In this document: piece by piece, positions 8,666-17,830 of the stretch | How the letters are laid out: each line of letters begins with the position of its first letter | Position numbering within the stretch: the stretch's first letter is position 1 | Assembly (NCBI RefSeq): GCF_014698045.1 | Contig: NZ_JACJSE010000018.1 | Coordinates: forward strand, 1 to 64,000 | DNA: 64,000 nucleotides | Direction: 5' to 3' | Source of the DNA: Aulosira sp. FACHB-615 | GTDB lineage: Bacteria; Cyanobacteriota; Cyanobacteriia; Cyanobacteriales; Nostocaceae | Notes under the pieces: model-generated | What the model saw: the letters and a program-made list of their open reading frames with translations, nothing else | What the model was told of the DNA's origin: nothing | Databases searched by the model: none | Program-made: the position numbers and the translations under genes

Positions 8666-9841
8666 ATGCAGACACGCAAGCTAATCGACTGGTGGCAGAC
8701 CCTAACACCAATAGCGCGAATCGGAGCGATCGCTCTATTCGCACCAGTGCTAGTCCTCAATGGGTGGGCAATTTCCGCAATTTTTGATTATTTCCATTCT
8801 CTAATAGTTATTTTAGTCGGAGCCTCAGTACTGGCATTTCTCCTCAACTACCCTGTTAGCTGGATGGAACGCCACGGGGCAAAGCGAGAGCAAGTTGCTG
8901 TGCTGGTGTTTTTACTAGCATTATCAATTTTGTTAGCATTGGGCGTGACTCTGTTTCCCCTGGCCCTCACCCAAGCGCAACAACTGGTGGCGCGTATACC
9001 AGAGTTAATTGACTCTGGGCGATCGCAGTTGATGATGTTAAACGAAAAAGCAGAACTCCTCGGCTTACCAATTAACCTTGATGCACTTGTAGTCCAAATC
9101 AACGATCGCGTCAAGGGACAATTACAAGCGATCGCGGGACAAGTCCTCAACTTGGCTGTTGTCACCTTCACCAGCTTGCTCGATTTTCTGCTGACGATGG
9201 TTTTGACTTTTTATCTTTTGCAGCACGGTGATGAACTCTGGCAAAGTTTAGTAGAATGGCTACCCAGCCGATTTCGGGAACCTTTCTCCCAAACAGTCCG
9301 CCTCAGTTTCCAAAACTTTTTTATCACCCAGCTAATTTTATCTACCTGTATGGCATCCGCCTTAATTCCTGCCTTTTTATGGCTCAAGGTGCCATTTGGG
9401 TTGTTATTTGGCTTGACAATCGGGATTATGGCGCTTGTCCCCTTTGGCGGTTCTGTGGGGATTATTCTCACGACTTCATTGGTGGCGTTGCAAGACTTTT
9501 GGATGGGAACCAGAGTGTTACTCGCAGCTGTAATTGTGCAGCAAATTTTAGAAAATTTAATTGCGCCGCGCATCTTGGGCAGTTTTACTGGCTTAAATCC
9601 AGTGTGGATACTAATTTCTGTCTTGACTGGTGCCAGAATTGGCGGATTGTTGGGTGTAATTGTCGCTGTACCTACGGCTGTAATTGTTAAAACTGCATTA
9701 GTCGCCCTCCGTCCTGGGAAGTTTAGTGAAACCGATGACAGCACGGCAAAATGTGATAAACAAACCACCAGCGTAGTTGATGAATCACCCAAAGCTGAAG
9801 TCAACAACCCCCTCAGCTTTTCGGAACCGACTTTACCTTAA
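8666..9841 (+). CDS. AI-2E family transporter (TqsA/PerM-like)
   Basis: A 391-residue integral membrane protein with about eight transmembrane helices. The N-terminal pair is followed by a periplasmic/cytoplasmic segment rich in amphipathic helix (about 100-175). The family core follows, with LLFGLTIGIMALVPFGGSVGIIL and QQILENLIAPRILGSFTGLNP. The family includes autoinducer-2 exporters and Na+/H+ antiporters, so the substrate is unknown. A hydrophilic tail (about 350-391) is non-conserved. A strong hairpin terminator follows. Confidence 0.88.
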   Translation: MQTRKLIDWWQTLTPIARIGAIALFAPVLVLNGWAISAIFDYFHSLIVILVGASVLAFLLNYPVSWMERHGAKREQVAVLVFLLALSILLALGVTLFPLALTQAQQLVARIPELIDSGRSQLMMLNEKAELLGLPINLDALVVQINDRVKGQLQAIAGQVLNLAVVTFTSLLDFLLTMVLTFYLLQHGDELWQSLVEWLPSRFREPFSQTVRLSFQNFFITQLILSTCMASALIPAFLWLKVPFGLLFGLTIGIMALVPFGGSVGIILTTSLVALQDFWMGTRVLLAAVIVQQILENLIAPRILGSFTGLNPVWILISVLTGARIGGLLGVIVAVPTAVIVKTALVALRPGKFSETDDSTAKCDKQTTSVVDESPKAEVNNPLSFSEPTLP

Positions 9842-9889
9842 TAATTCAGTTGGTTTTTAAAGGGTAAATAAAATTTATGTATTTTTGTG

Positions 9890-9932
9890 ATGGCGATCGC
9901 ATGAGTTGGGTGCGATCGCCATATTTTTATTT
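9890..9932 (+). terminator. Terminator built from two HIP1 octamers
   Basis: ATGGCGATCGCA (9890-9901) and TGCGATCGCCAT (9911-9922) form a 12-bp stem, followed by ATTTTTATTTT. Each arm contains a GCGATCGC HIP1 palindrome. It closes the transporter transcript. Confidence 0.8.
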
Positions 9933-9967
9933 TACTGGCGTATTTTAGAGATAATTTCAGTTTATAA

Positions 9968-10126
9968 ATGTCACCACGCACCTATATTGATCCAGAAGAT
10001 AATGACTGGGTAACTGAGGAAGACTCAGGAGAAATAAGAGAAGCAACCCCAGAGGAAATTGACGAAACAATCCAGCAGTGGGAACAGTACGAACAAGATG
10101 GTAATGAAGCAAGCAAGCAAGGATGA
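9968..10126 (+). CDS. Small acidic protein (52 aa), first of an overlapping pair
   Basis: ATG at 9968 opens a 52-codon frame ending in TGA at 10124. The product begins MSPRTYIDPEDNDWVTEED and is strongly acidic, with a central ATPEEIDETIQQWEQYEQ helix. It overlaps the next start by 29 bp, suggesting translational coupling. No family recognised. Its codon pattern looks genuine, but the small size limits certainty. Confidence 0.5.
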   Translation: MSPRTYIDPEDNDWVTEEDSGEIREATPEEIDETIQQWEQYEQDGNEASKQG

Positions 10127-10322
10127 TTTGATTAGCGGTAAGCAAATCTACTTCCGTGGTTATATTTACAATGTGCTGTGGGTATCAGAGAGTAAAGTCA
10201 AAATTGTCTTACCCGGACATCACCCTAATTCCTGGGTTTCACCTTATCCGGCTGGGACATACACGATTCCTGCGTCTTGGGAATTACCAATAACACATCC
10301 TGAACTCTATGTGATGAACTAA
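10098..10322 (+). CDS. Small beta-rich protein (74 aa), second of an overlapping pair
   Basis: The ATG at 10098 (or 10104) gives a 74-residue protein, MVMKQASKDDLISGKQIYFR..., with alternating strands (YFRGYIYNVLWV, KVKIVLPG) and a proline/tyrosine-rich C-terminus. A start further upstream at 10059 is possible but would lie deep in the preceding gene. The acidic-upstream, beta-rich-downstream arrangement resembles some toxin-antitoxin modules, but no TA family is recognised. About 46 bp separate it from trmFO. Confidence 0.55.
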   Translation: MVMKQASKDDLISGKQIYFRGYIYNVLWVSESKVKIVLPGHHPNSWVSPYPAGTYTIPASWELPITHPELYVMN

Positions 10323-10368
10323 TACATTACAGTGGTAATTAACCGCAGATAAACGCAGACGGACGCAG

Positions 10369-11694
10369 ATGATTATGGAACAACAACCGATACAAGTAAT
10401 TGGAGGTGGACTAGCTGGAACAGAAGCAGCATGGCAAATTGCTCAAGCTGGAGTACCTGTCATTTTCCATGAAATGCGCCCTCAACGCTTCAGTCCTGCC
10501 CATCACACAGAACATTTGGCAGAGTTAGTATGTAGTAATTCCTTTGGGGCGATGGCAAGCGATCGCGCGGCGGGATTGCTGCACGAAGAACTGCGACAAT
10601 TAAATTCTATTGTCATATCTAAAGCTGATGAACATGCAGTGCCGGCGGGTGGGGCGTTGGCTGTGGACAGAGGCCAATTTAGTCAAGATTTAACCGCAAC
10701 TTTATCGAACCATCCTTTAGTAGAATTTCGGCGCGGTGAAGTCAAGGCTATTCCTGAAGGTATTGTGGTGTTAGCAACAGGGCCGTTAACTAGTCCTGAA
10801 TTGGCAGAAGACTTGCACCGCTTCACGGGAATGGAGTACATGAGCTTTTTTGATGCGGCTAGTCCCATTATTGTTGGTGAATCGATTAACCGTGATGTTG
10901 CTTTTATGGCATCGCGCTATGACAAAGGTGAAGCCGCCTATCTCAACTGCCCGATGAATAAAGAACAGTATTTGCAGTTTTGGCAAGCTTTGTGTCAAGC
11001 AGAACAAACAGAATTGAAAGATTTTGAACGGGAAACAGCCAAGTTTTTTGAAGCTTGTTTACCAATTGAAGAATTAGCACAACGGGGCGAAGATACAATG
11101 CGTTACGGCCCCTTAAAACCAGTCGGTTTATCTGATAGCCGGACTGAGGAACGTCCCTATGCTGTGGTGCAGTTGCGTCAAGAAGATAAAGCTGGGCAAC
11201 TGTGGAATATGGTAGGTTTCCAAACTAATCTGCGTTGGGGTGAACAAAAGCGAGTTTTTCAATTGATTCCAGGTTTGGAAAAAGCAGAATTTGTGCGGTT
11301 GGGAGTCATGCACCGCAACACTTTTATTAATGCGCCCCAACTAATGCAGCCTACTTTGCAATTTAAACAACGTCCCACATTACTAGCGGCTGGACAGTTA
11401 ATTGGTACGGAAGGTTACACGGCGGCGGCGGCTGGTGGTTGGTTGGCGGGAACTAATGCCGCCCGGTTGGCTTTGGGCAAAGAACCGTTGATTTTACCGC
11501 CTACAACCATGTTGGGGGCGTTATTAGAGTTTATTAGTTCAGCTTCACCGAAACATTTTCAACCAATGCCGCCTAATTTTGGAATTTTGCCAGATTTAGG
11601 TGTGAAAATTAAAAGTAAGCCAGAGCGTTATGGACGTTACCGCGATCGCTCTTTGGCAGACTTAGCTAACTGGAAAACTCAATTAGAGTGCTGA
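10369..11694 (+). CDS. trmFO: Methylenetetrahydrofolate-tRNA (uracil-54-C5)-methyltransferase
   Basis: A 441-residue (or 439 from ATG 10375) FAD enzyme that makes m5U54 (ribothymidine) in the tRNA T-loop from methylene-THF. The N-terminal dinucleotide fold is QVIGGGLAGTEAAWQIA. Family signatures follow: FHEMRP, LVCSNSFGAMASDRAAGLLHEE and FFDAASPIIV. The catalytic-region Cys is in LNCPMNKEQY, and the C-terminal FAD part is GTEGYTAAAAGGWLAGTNAA. Length is normal for the GidA-like TrmFO family found in Gram-positives and cyanobacteria. Confidence 0.97.
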   Translation: MIMEQQPIQVIGGGLAGTEAAWQIAQAGVPVIFHEMRPQRFSPAHHTEHLAELVCSNSFGAMASDRAAGLLHEELRQLNSIVISKADEHAVPAGGALAVDRGQFSQDLTATLSNHPLVEFRRGEVKAIPEGIVVLATGPLTSPELAEDLHRFTGMEYMSFFDAASPIIVGESINRDVAFMASRYDKGEAAYLNCPMNKEQYLQFWQALCQAEQTELKDFERETAKFFEACLPIEELAQRGEDTMRYGPLKPVGLSDSRTEERPYAVVQLRQEDKAGQLWNMVGFQTNLRWGEQKRVFQLIPGLEKAEFVRLGVMHRNTFINAPQLMQPTLQFKQRPTLLAAGQLIGTEGYTAAAAGGWLAGTNAARLALGKEPLILPPTTMLGALLEFISSASPKHFQPMPPNFGILPDLGVKIKSKPERYGRYRDRSLADLANWKTQLEC

Positions 11695-11722
11695 GTGCTG
11701 AGTAAAAATTCCCCTGCCCTCT

Positions 11723-12112
11723 TCAAGCACTCACTAACGACACCAGCACACCATTCAAATCGCGCACACGCGCAACTGTCTGTCCTCCTGGTATGGCTTT
11801 AGGTGCATCTAAGGGTTTTGCCCCTGCACCTATCGCTTTCATATAAGCTGTGCCAACATCCGGTGTGACAAATGAAAGTTGCATTAGTGCTGGTGGTTGT
11901 GCAGGATCATGACTGCGAAAACCACTCGGAAATAATGTTTCAGCTTCACTGGTTGAGGAGAATGCTAAGATGGTTTCGCCAGTTTCCATTTCAGCCCAAA
12001 TCGATTTATCTGTTTCTTTGAGAGTACGACGCACTAGCCCGAATGCTTTTTCGTAAAATTCCACGGTCTTAATGACATCGTTGACCCAAATAATTGTATA
12101 ACCCAGTTTCAT
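11723..12112 (-). CDS. VOC superfamily (glyoxalase/bleomycin-resistance-like) protein
   Basis: A 129-residue single-domain protein made of two beta-alpha-beta-beta-beta modules: KLGYTIIWVNDVIKTVEFYE in the first and QLSFVTPDVGTAYMKAIGAG in the second, ending ARVRDLNGVLVSLV. I chose ATG 12112 because AGGAG lies 9 bp before it. An in-frame start at 12133 has no such site. Only part of the metal-site pattern is visible, so enzyme activity cannot be predicted. Confidence 0.85.
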   Translation of the reverse strand: MKLGYTIIWVNDVIKTVEFYEKAFGLVRRTLKETDKSIWAEMETGETILAFSSTSEAETLFPSGFRSHDPAQPPALMQLSFVTPDVGTAYMKAIGAGAKPLDAPKAIPGGQTVARVRDLNGVLVSLVSA

Positions 12113-12166
12113 TGTTGATTCTCCTATCAGCACAGTAAGTAGTTGCCCAAAATTAAATTCATTAAT

Positions 12167-12706
12167 TTAACTTCCTAAAATATTCCCGTCGGTGGCGAGG
12201 GTTTTCGCTGCTGTTTGCACTAAATTGATATCTGCTTGCGACCAAATGCGGGGTGCTTGACATTGATGCGCGACTAGCAGCCCCCACAAGCCTTTGGGAA
12301 CTAAAATCGGCACTACTAAATTGGCACGTACCTGGATGCTGTGGAGAAACTGACGGTGACAAGCTGGTAAAGGTTCAAGGTTAGTATCTGCGATTGCTCT
12401 CACTCTACCAGCTAAATATAAAGCTGCATATTCATTGGTAAAACAATTATCTGCCCCTGTGGAACCCAAAATCGAATATTTATCAGAACTTAAGGATTCA
12501 AATGTAACTTGGCCATGCCATTGCCAATAAAAGTAATATAAGACTACGCGATCGGCTTGGAGTGATTCTCTCAATTCATGAGTTGTTTGCCGAATCAAAG
12601 CATCGCGCTGCATTGTTCTGACAAGGCGCTCTAAAACTCTTCGTAACCCCTGCTCAACAGGCTGGTTTGATCTAGGATCAAATTCTGAGTGAGAATGAAT
12701 TTGCAC
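12167..12706 (-). CDS. GAF domain protein, phytochrome-related
   Basis: A 179-residue soluble protein consisting of one GAF domain (about 30-175): ALIRQTTHELRESLQADRVV, then VPILVPKGLWGLLVAHQCQA. Sequences of this type occur in cyanobacterial phytochrome-like sensors. Here there is no output domain. The pocket has a Cys in PLPACHRQFL, a plausible bilin position, but the usual chromophore context is incomplete. It could be a stand-alone sensor or a relic of a larger kinase. Confidence 0.75.
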   Translation of the reverse strand: MQIHSHSEFDPRSNQPVEQGLRRVLERLVRTMQRDALIRQTTHELRESLQADRVVLYYFYWQWHGQVTFESLSSDKYSILGSTGADNCFTNEYAALYLAGRVRAIADTNLEPLPACHRQFLHSIQVRANLVVPILVPKGLWGLLVAHQCQAPRIWSQADINLVQTAAKTLATDGNILGS

Positions 12707-13476
12707 AGTTCTACTAATGACGAGTTAGGTCAAGTCTGTAGAAATTTTATAGTAATTTATCCAACATCTGAGAGTCGATTTCTAAAGTAAATATTAAGTA
12801 TGTTATTTTACAGCTAAATCAGGATTAGCAGTCGAGTAACAGAGTTTTGGGTGCGTTAGATTAACGATAATTTAAGCTTTGCTAGATAAAGTATCTCTGA
12901 AATAAACAACCTTAAAACATACATCTTACTAATTTGATGTTAATCGAATTACCTATAGGAATAATATTTTATTCTGAAAAAATGTCAGTAGGGTATGTTA
13001 GGTGTAAGCCGTAACGCACCGAAAACTTTGCGTAGATGCCGTACTCTCGCCAATAAAACATCCTAAGTACATTTCAGAAATAAAATCATAGTTCTATATT
13101 ACTTACCCAGCAGCATATTCAAGGAGAAGTCAGACCACATTATATGTGCATAATAAACAAAAATAAAGCTAAATTTCAATTATAAATTACAGATAAAATC
13201 TAGCATATCTAAAGGTTGATTCGGATTTTACGCAGTTTCATTTTTGCAAACATTGATAATTATTATCTTCTAGCAAATACCAACTTATACTAGTTAGCTA
13301 TAAATTTAACAATCTCTGATTTTGAATATCATAAAAATTGCTCGGCTAGTTTTTATGATATTTTTCCTAGTACTCAAAATAACTGTTTTTTATTGATTTA
13401 AATGATATTTCTAGAAGAACCGCTTCACCTCTAGTGAAGTTGACAAATAACTGTTAACTCGCAGAATCACATTTCG
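12707..13476. other. AT-rich intergenic region, no gene seen
   Basis: 770 bp of low-GC sequence with stops in all frames. It contains a dispersed-repeat fragment near 12990-13025 (GTATGTTAGGTGTAAGCCGTAACGCACC type) and must hold the promoter of the Rieske gene. No RNA gene or long hairpin recognised. Confidence 0.6.
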
Positions 13477-14535
13477 ATGCGTAAACCTAAAATTTTTAAT
13501 AATCCAGAGCGTTTTATTGAGGGCTGGTATTGGGTAATGCCATCTCAAAATCTGCGAATAGGAGAGGTAAAGCCTGTTACTATTTTAGGAAGAAATTTAG
13601 TTGTTTATCGTGGTCAAGACAAAAGAGTAGTTATTTGTGATGCTTACTGCCCTCACATGGGCGCTCATCTTGCAGAAGGTAGAGTAGAAGGTAGCGAATT
13701 ACGCTGTTTTTTCCATCATTGGAAATTTAATGAACAGGGGATTTGCGTAGAAATTCCTTGTTTAGATGAGCCATTACCGATTAAGTTAAAAACTTGGCCG
13801 ACAGATGAAGAATATGGAATGATTTGGATTTGGACTGGAGAAACACCACAACACCGATTGCCATATATTCCAGATTTAGCAGCTTATGAATTTGATGTGG
13901 CTTTTGGGTTTCATTTTGTGAAAAACTGTCATCCGAATGTGGTGATGTTGAATGCTATTGATGCTCAACACTTTAATACAGTTCATCAACTAGGATTAGA
14001 CATTGTTTTTGACAAACATGAATATCATCACAATGCCATCATTTTCACAAAAATTACAGACCCAAGGAGAGATTTTAACTTCACTAAACTGATTCGTGTT
14101 TTTTCTAAACACCCCATTACCTATAGTATTTGTTATTGGTATGGCAGTACTAACATAGTCACTCTTGGCCCTGATTTTTTAGGGTTTCATATTATGTTTG
14201 CTCTACGTCTGTTAGCAGAGGGCAAAACAGAAGGGCGAACTATTTTTATGATGAAAAAACGTCGGGGAATTTTGGGCAGGTTGTTTAATAAATTTGCGTT
14301 GTGGTTAGCCAAGCTTGTGGGTACACATTTTGTTAAAGGTGATAGTAAGATTTTCCAAACTATTCGCTTTGACTTAAAAACACCCATCAAAGCAGATCAC
14401 TCTATTGTGCAGTTTATTAACCATGTTGAAAAACAAAAGCCATTGATGTGGGGAACTTGGCAATTAGCAAGAGTACGTGAGGCTGAACCTCCAGAAAATC
14501 TCAATAAATGGCGTGATGATTTGACTAATGATTAG
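13477..14535 (+). CDS. Rieske-type aromatic ring-hydroxylating oxygenase, alpha subunit-like
   Basis: A 352-residue non-haem iron oxygenase. The N-terminal Rieske [2Fe-2S] domain (about 20-120) shows the C-x-H and C-x2-H ligands in CDAYCPHMGAHLAEG and CFFHHWKF. The catalytic domain has the mononuclear iron motif in NAIDAQHFNTVHQLG (His, His). Family members hydroxylate or demethylate aromatic or terpenoid substrates with an external reductase. No reductase lies nearby and the substrate is unknown. Confidence 0.88.
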   Translation: MRKPKIFNNPERFIEGWYWVMPSQNLRIGEVKPVTILGRNLVVYRGQDKRVVICDAYCPHMGAHLAEGRVEGSELRCFFHHWKFNEQGICVEIPCLDEPLPIKLKTWPTDEEYGMIWIWTGETPQHRLPYIPDLAAYEFDVAFGFHFVKNCHPNVVMLNAIDAQHFNTVHQLGLDIVFDKHEYHHNAIIFTKITDPRRDFNFTKLIRVFSKHPITYSICYWYGSTNIVTLGPDFLGFHIMFALRLLAEGKTEGRTIFMMKKRRGILGRLFNKFALWLAKLVGTHFVKGDSKIFQTIRFDLKTPIKADHSIVQFINHVEKQKPLMWGTWQLARVREAEPPENLNKWRDDLTND

Positions 14536-14591
14536 GTAATGCGAAAAAGTGAAAAGTTAAATCAGACTTTTGACTTTTATATGGGATATGG

Positions 14592-14622
14592 CTCAAATAA
14601 AAAGAAGTGGCAGAGCCACTTC
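14592..14622 (-). terminator. Minus-strand hairpin with T-run
   Basis: GAAGTGGC/GCCACTTC with a 3-nt loop. On the minus strand it is followed by TTTTTATTTG. It could stop transcripts coming from the 14938-15618 gene or readthrough toward the Rieske gene. Confidence 0.55.
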
Positions 14623-14809
14623 ATCATTCCCAGGTAGAACCTAAAAATAAGTATAGCGATTTCCAAAATCAAAAATGGTATAAATAGACACTAATTAACT
14701 TGAGCTTCCGTTTTTTCTGTCGGTAAGCAATAAAATTTTCATTCCTACTAACGTGCCAGCGAAACTCCAAAAAATAAACATTCAATGTTCTGACTCAACA
14801 AGACTTATA

Positions 14810-14920
14810 TCTCCCTTGTCTTCTTTGTCTCCCTTGTCCCCCTTGTCCACCTTGTCTTCTTTGTCTCCCTTGTCCCCCTTGTCCACCTTGTCTCCCTTAT
14901 CTCCCTTATCCACCTTGTCC
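14810..14920. repeat. 9-bp tandem array with 36-bp higher-order unit
   Basis: About twelve 9-mers of the TCTCCCTTG type (variants TCTTCTTTG, TCCCCCTTG, TCCACCTTG). A 36-bp block of four variants (14819-14854) is repeated exactly at 14855-14890. It lies in the gap between two convergent genes. A plus-strand frame through it encodes only Ser-Pro-Leu repeats and is probably not a gene. Confidence 0.85.
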
Positions 14921-14937
14921 GTAAATGATGAAGTCCC

Positions 14938-15618
14938 TTAATACTGACTGGGGTTAAGTATGACAATCATCTCAGAAACTCTCATATCTAAAGGTTTCCA
15001 GTGAGAATTGCTAGAGGAAAAAGTGCTGTCACCGAGGACGGCTTGATAGTCTTGGGGGTATTTTTGGTCAGCATTAGGCGCAGAGTCTACGCGGAGGATG
15101 AGTTTACCTTGATAGCGGGATAGTTTACTGCTGTCTAGCAAAATCGTACCGCTATAGTCCCAACCCAATCCATAAAGCTTAAAGTTACCTAATTTTTGGC
15201 GTAACTCGCGCCACGGCGTACCCATACCAATACCTTCGCGGGTTTTCCACGCTGTACCTAAGTTACGCACATCTAGGGGTTTAGTGCGCGTGTTATCACT
15301 CCAGACTACCAAAAGCGATCGCTCTCGGCCTAAGTTTACCTGAGTAGCGGCAAAACGACCGATTCCTTCTGGGCCATAAATGGTTTTATCAGTTAAGCGC
15401 GATGTACCAAATAGCTTGACTAAATCTTTTTTGGTGGTTTTGCGGGTAATTAGCCCGACTCTTTCACCAGGCACAATTAAAGTATCGTTTAAAGGTTTTG
15501 ATTGAGCAATGGTGAAATTATGAGTGTTACTTTGTGGTAATGCAATTGCTGGGTTGGCTGAGTAGCTAATTAATAAAGCTAACACAGTAGTTGTGATGTT
15601 TTTGATTGGTAGATTCAC
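14938..15618 (-). CDS. Exported hypothetical protein
   Basis: A 226-residue protein with a signal peptide (ITTTVLALLISYSANPAIA, cleavage about residue 26). The mature part has the segment VPGERVGLITRKTTKKDLVKLFG and a later GIGMGTPWRELRQKLGNFKLYGLGWDY-like stretch. A module of the type 'signal - start parameter - LxxLFG - G.GxGTPxxELxxLNG' occurs in several bacterial periplasmic proteins, but no function is established here. The gene is about 60 bp from the metal-ATPase gene on the same strand and may share its transcript. Confidence 0.7.
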   Translation of the reverse strand: MNLPIKNITTTVLALLISYSANPAIALPQSNTHNFTIAQSKPLNDTLIVPGERVGLITRKTTKKDLVKLFGTSRLTDKTIYGPEGIGRFAATQVNLGRERSLLVVWSDNTRTKPLDVRNLGTAWKTREGIGMGTPWRELRQKLGNFKLYGLGWDYSGTILLDSSKLSRYQGKLILRVDSAPNADQKYPQDYQAVLGDSTFSSSNSHWKPLDMRVSEMIVILNPSQY

Positions 15619-15680
15619 TTGATTTCTCTATTAAGTAGTAGGAGTTAAACTGACGACTTCTATAGCAGACAGTTCCCTGA

Positions 15681-17657
15681 CTACTTCATAATTCTGGTGG
15701 CGTTAAAAATTGCCAGTAAGGCTACACCAACATCAGCAAATACAGCTTCCCACATGGTTGCGACACCTAAAATTCCTAAGCCAATAAATGCAATTTTAAT
15801 TGCTAAGGCAAAACTAATATTTTGCCAAACTATTTGGCGAGTTTTTCTGGCAATTTGAATTGCTGTAGCTACCTTAGAAGGTGAATCTGTCATGATGACG
15901 ATATCGGCAGTTTCAATTGCTGCATCTGAGCCTAACCCACCCATAGCCATACCAACATCGGCTCTAGCAATCACAGGTGCATCGTTAATACCATCACCAA
16001 TAAAAGCGACTTTATTATGTTTAGGATTAGTGCTAATTAACTTTTCAATTGCCGAAACTTTTTCTTCTGGTAATAACTCGGCAATATAAGAGTCTATGCC
16101 AATTTTTTGAGCAATTCGAGCCGCGATCGCCTGATTATCTCCTGTTAACATAACTGTTCTTTCTACGCCGATTTTTTTGAGTGCTTGTATCGCTGCTTTC
16201 GCATCGGCTTTTAACTCATCTGCAATCATAATATATCCAGCGTAAATATTATCTACCGCTAGATGTACAACTGTACCTTCTACGTCGCAGGTATGATGGG
16301 TAATCTGCTCTTGATGGAGTAGGCGATCGCTTCCTGCTAATACTAGTTTATTACCTACATTTGCCTTAATTCCTTGCCCTGCTATTTCTTCATAATTTGA
16401 CACTTGGGAAATATCAAAATCTTCACCATATTCTGCTCGAATTGATTGAGCGATGGGGTGATTGGAATGAGCTTCTACTTTGGCGGCTAATTCTATTATT
16501 TCTTTTTCGCTATATCCGTTAAATGGCACAATTTCAACTACTTTAAACACCCCTTTTGTTAAAGTTCCTGTTTTATCAAATACTACTGTTTTAACTGTAG
16601 TTAAGGTATCTAAAAACATCGAACCTTTAATCAAAATCCCGCGTTTTGCTGCACCACCAATCCCCCCAAAATAACCCAGAGGTATACTGATTACCAATCC
16701 ACAGGGGCAAGAAATTACTAATAATATCAAAGCGCGATAAACCCATTCTGAAGAGGTCGCCCCAGGAATTAGTAAAGGTGGTAATATGGCGACTGCTAGA
16801 GATATAAAAACAACTATGGGCGTGTAATAACGAGCAAATTTTGTAATGAATTTTTCGGTTTCTGCTTTTTTACTTCTGGCATTTTGTACCAAGTCTAAAA
16901 TCTTGGCGATGGAAGATTCATTAAATAGTTTTGTGACTTGAATTTTGAGCAATCCAACTTGATTGATAGAACCAGCTAATACTGTATCGCCAACCCTAAC
17001 GGTTAGTGGTACTGATTCTCCTGTTAAAGCTGATGTATCAACTTGGGAATTTCCTGTAATAATTTCCCCATCTAAAGGGATTTTTTCTCCTGGTTTAATA
17101 ACTACGATGTCGCCAATTTTTACGGCTTCTGGAGATACTTTATTGATAGTACCTTCTGTTTCCAGATTAGCATAATCTGGGCGTACTTCTAATAAAGCTT
17201 TGATGGAGTTACGCGAACGGCTTACAGCTATATCTTGAAATAATTCGCCTATTTTGTAAAATAACATCACACCTACAGCTTCAGGTAATTTATGAATTGC
17301 TAAAGCTCCTAGTGTAGCGATTGTCATTAAAAATGTTTCATCAAAAATTCTGCCTTTGAGGATATTGCGTCCGGCTGTTTTTAACACAGTCCAACCACTC
17401 AAAAGGTAAGCAGGAATAAAAACTAAATATTCACCAATTGCATAAGGTGTGTTATGTAATTGTTGTTCAAAAATTAGCCCAGATATATACAAAACACCAA
17501 TCACAATTAGAGAATATATCTCATTTTTTAAAATAAATTCTCCGTCGTGGTCATGGTTATGATTATCATCGTGATGATGCTCATGGTTATGGTTATGATT
17601 ATCATGATGATCGTGACCGCAACAATCGGAATGGTCTGAATGTATTTTATGTTGCAT
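15681..17657 (-). CDS. P1B-type heavy-metal-transporting ATPase with His-rich N-terminus
   Basis: A 658-residue ion-pumping ATPase. The first about 42 residues are a His/Asp-rich metal-binding tail with DCCGHDHHDN and no HMA domain. Next come about eight membrane helices with the CPC motif in ISCPCGLVIS, the phosphorylation site DKTGTLT, the TGES loop (DTSALTGESV) and the hinge GDGINDAP. The His-rich tail plus CPC fits Zn/Cd/Co exporters (ZiaA/AztA/CoaT group) better than copper pumps, but specificity is inferred. An imperfect palindrome in front of the gene may be an SmtB/ArsR-family operator. Confidence 0.92.
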   Translation of the reverse strand: MQHKIHSDHSDCCGHDHHDNHNHNHEHHHDDNHNHDHDGEFILKNEIYSLIVIGVLYISGLIFEQQLHNTPYAIGEYLVFIPAYLLSGWTVLKTAGRNILKGRIFDETFLMTIATLGALAIHKLPEAVGVMLFYKIGELFQDIAVSRSRNSIKALLEVRPDYANLETEGTINKVSPEAVKIGDIVVIKPGEKIPLDGEIITGNSQVDTSALTGESVPLTVRVGDTVLAGSINQVGLLKIQVTKLFNESSIAKILDLVQNARSKKAETEKFITKFARYYTPIVVFISLAVAILPPLLIPGATSSEWVYRALILLVISCPCGLVISIPLGYFGGIGGAAKRGILIKGSMFLDTLTTVKTVVFDKTGTLTKGVFKVVEIVPFNGYSEKEIIELAAKVEAHSNHPIAQSIRAEYGEDFDISQVSNYEEIAGQGIKANVGNKLVLAGSDRLLHQEQITHHTCDVEGTVVHLAVDNIYAGYIMIADELKADAKAAIQALKKIGVERTVMLTGDNQAIAARIAQKIGIDSYIAELLPEEKVSAIEKLISTNPKHNKVAFIGDGINDAPVIARADVGMAMGGLGSDAAIETADIVIMTDSPSKVATAIQIARKTRQIVWQNISFALAIKIAFIGLGILGVATMWEAVFADVGVALLAIFNATRIMK

Positions 17658-17680
17658 TTTGGCGAAATCCCGGTTTATTT

Positions 17681-17698
17681 AATATATGAGCGTATATT
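17681..17698. promoter_or_regulatory. Candidate SmtB/ArsR-type operator
   Basis: AATATATGAGCGTATATT, with 6-bp perfect outer arms, 24-41 bp upstream of the metal ATPase start. Zinc-responsive SmtB/ZiaR/AztR repressors bind AT-rich imperfect palindromes of this kind. No such repressor gene is visible nearby, so this is tentative. Confidence 0.35.
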
Positions 17699-17830
17699 CA
17701 AATTTATGAGAAATTGCTATTTTATGCAAGTTGAATTTTTTAAGAAAGAGAATCTTTATCAAATTCGGATGATTTGAATGTTATTAGTTAAAATATGGAA
17801 AATTACTGCAAATATGAAGGGGTGAAGTTG

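Noticed and set aside
9211..9807. 198-residue minus-strand frame
   Set aside because: It lies wholly within the AI-2E transporter gene, which has clear family motifs.
14753..14941. Ser-Pro-Leu repeat protein
   Set aside because: The frame is produced by a 9-bp minisatellite and has no ribosome site or homologous part.
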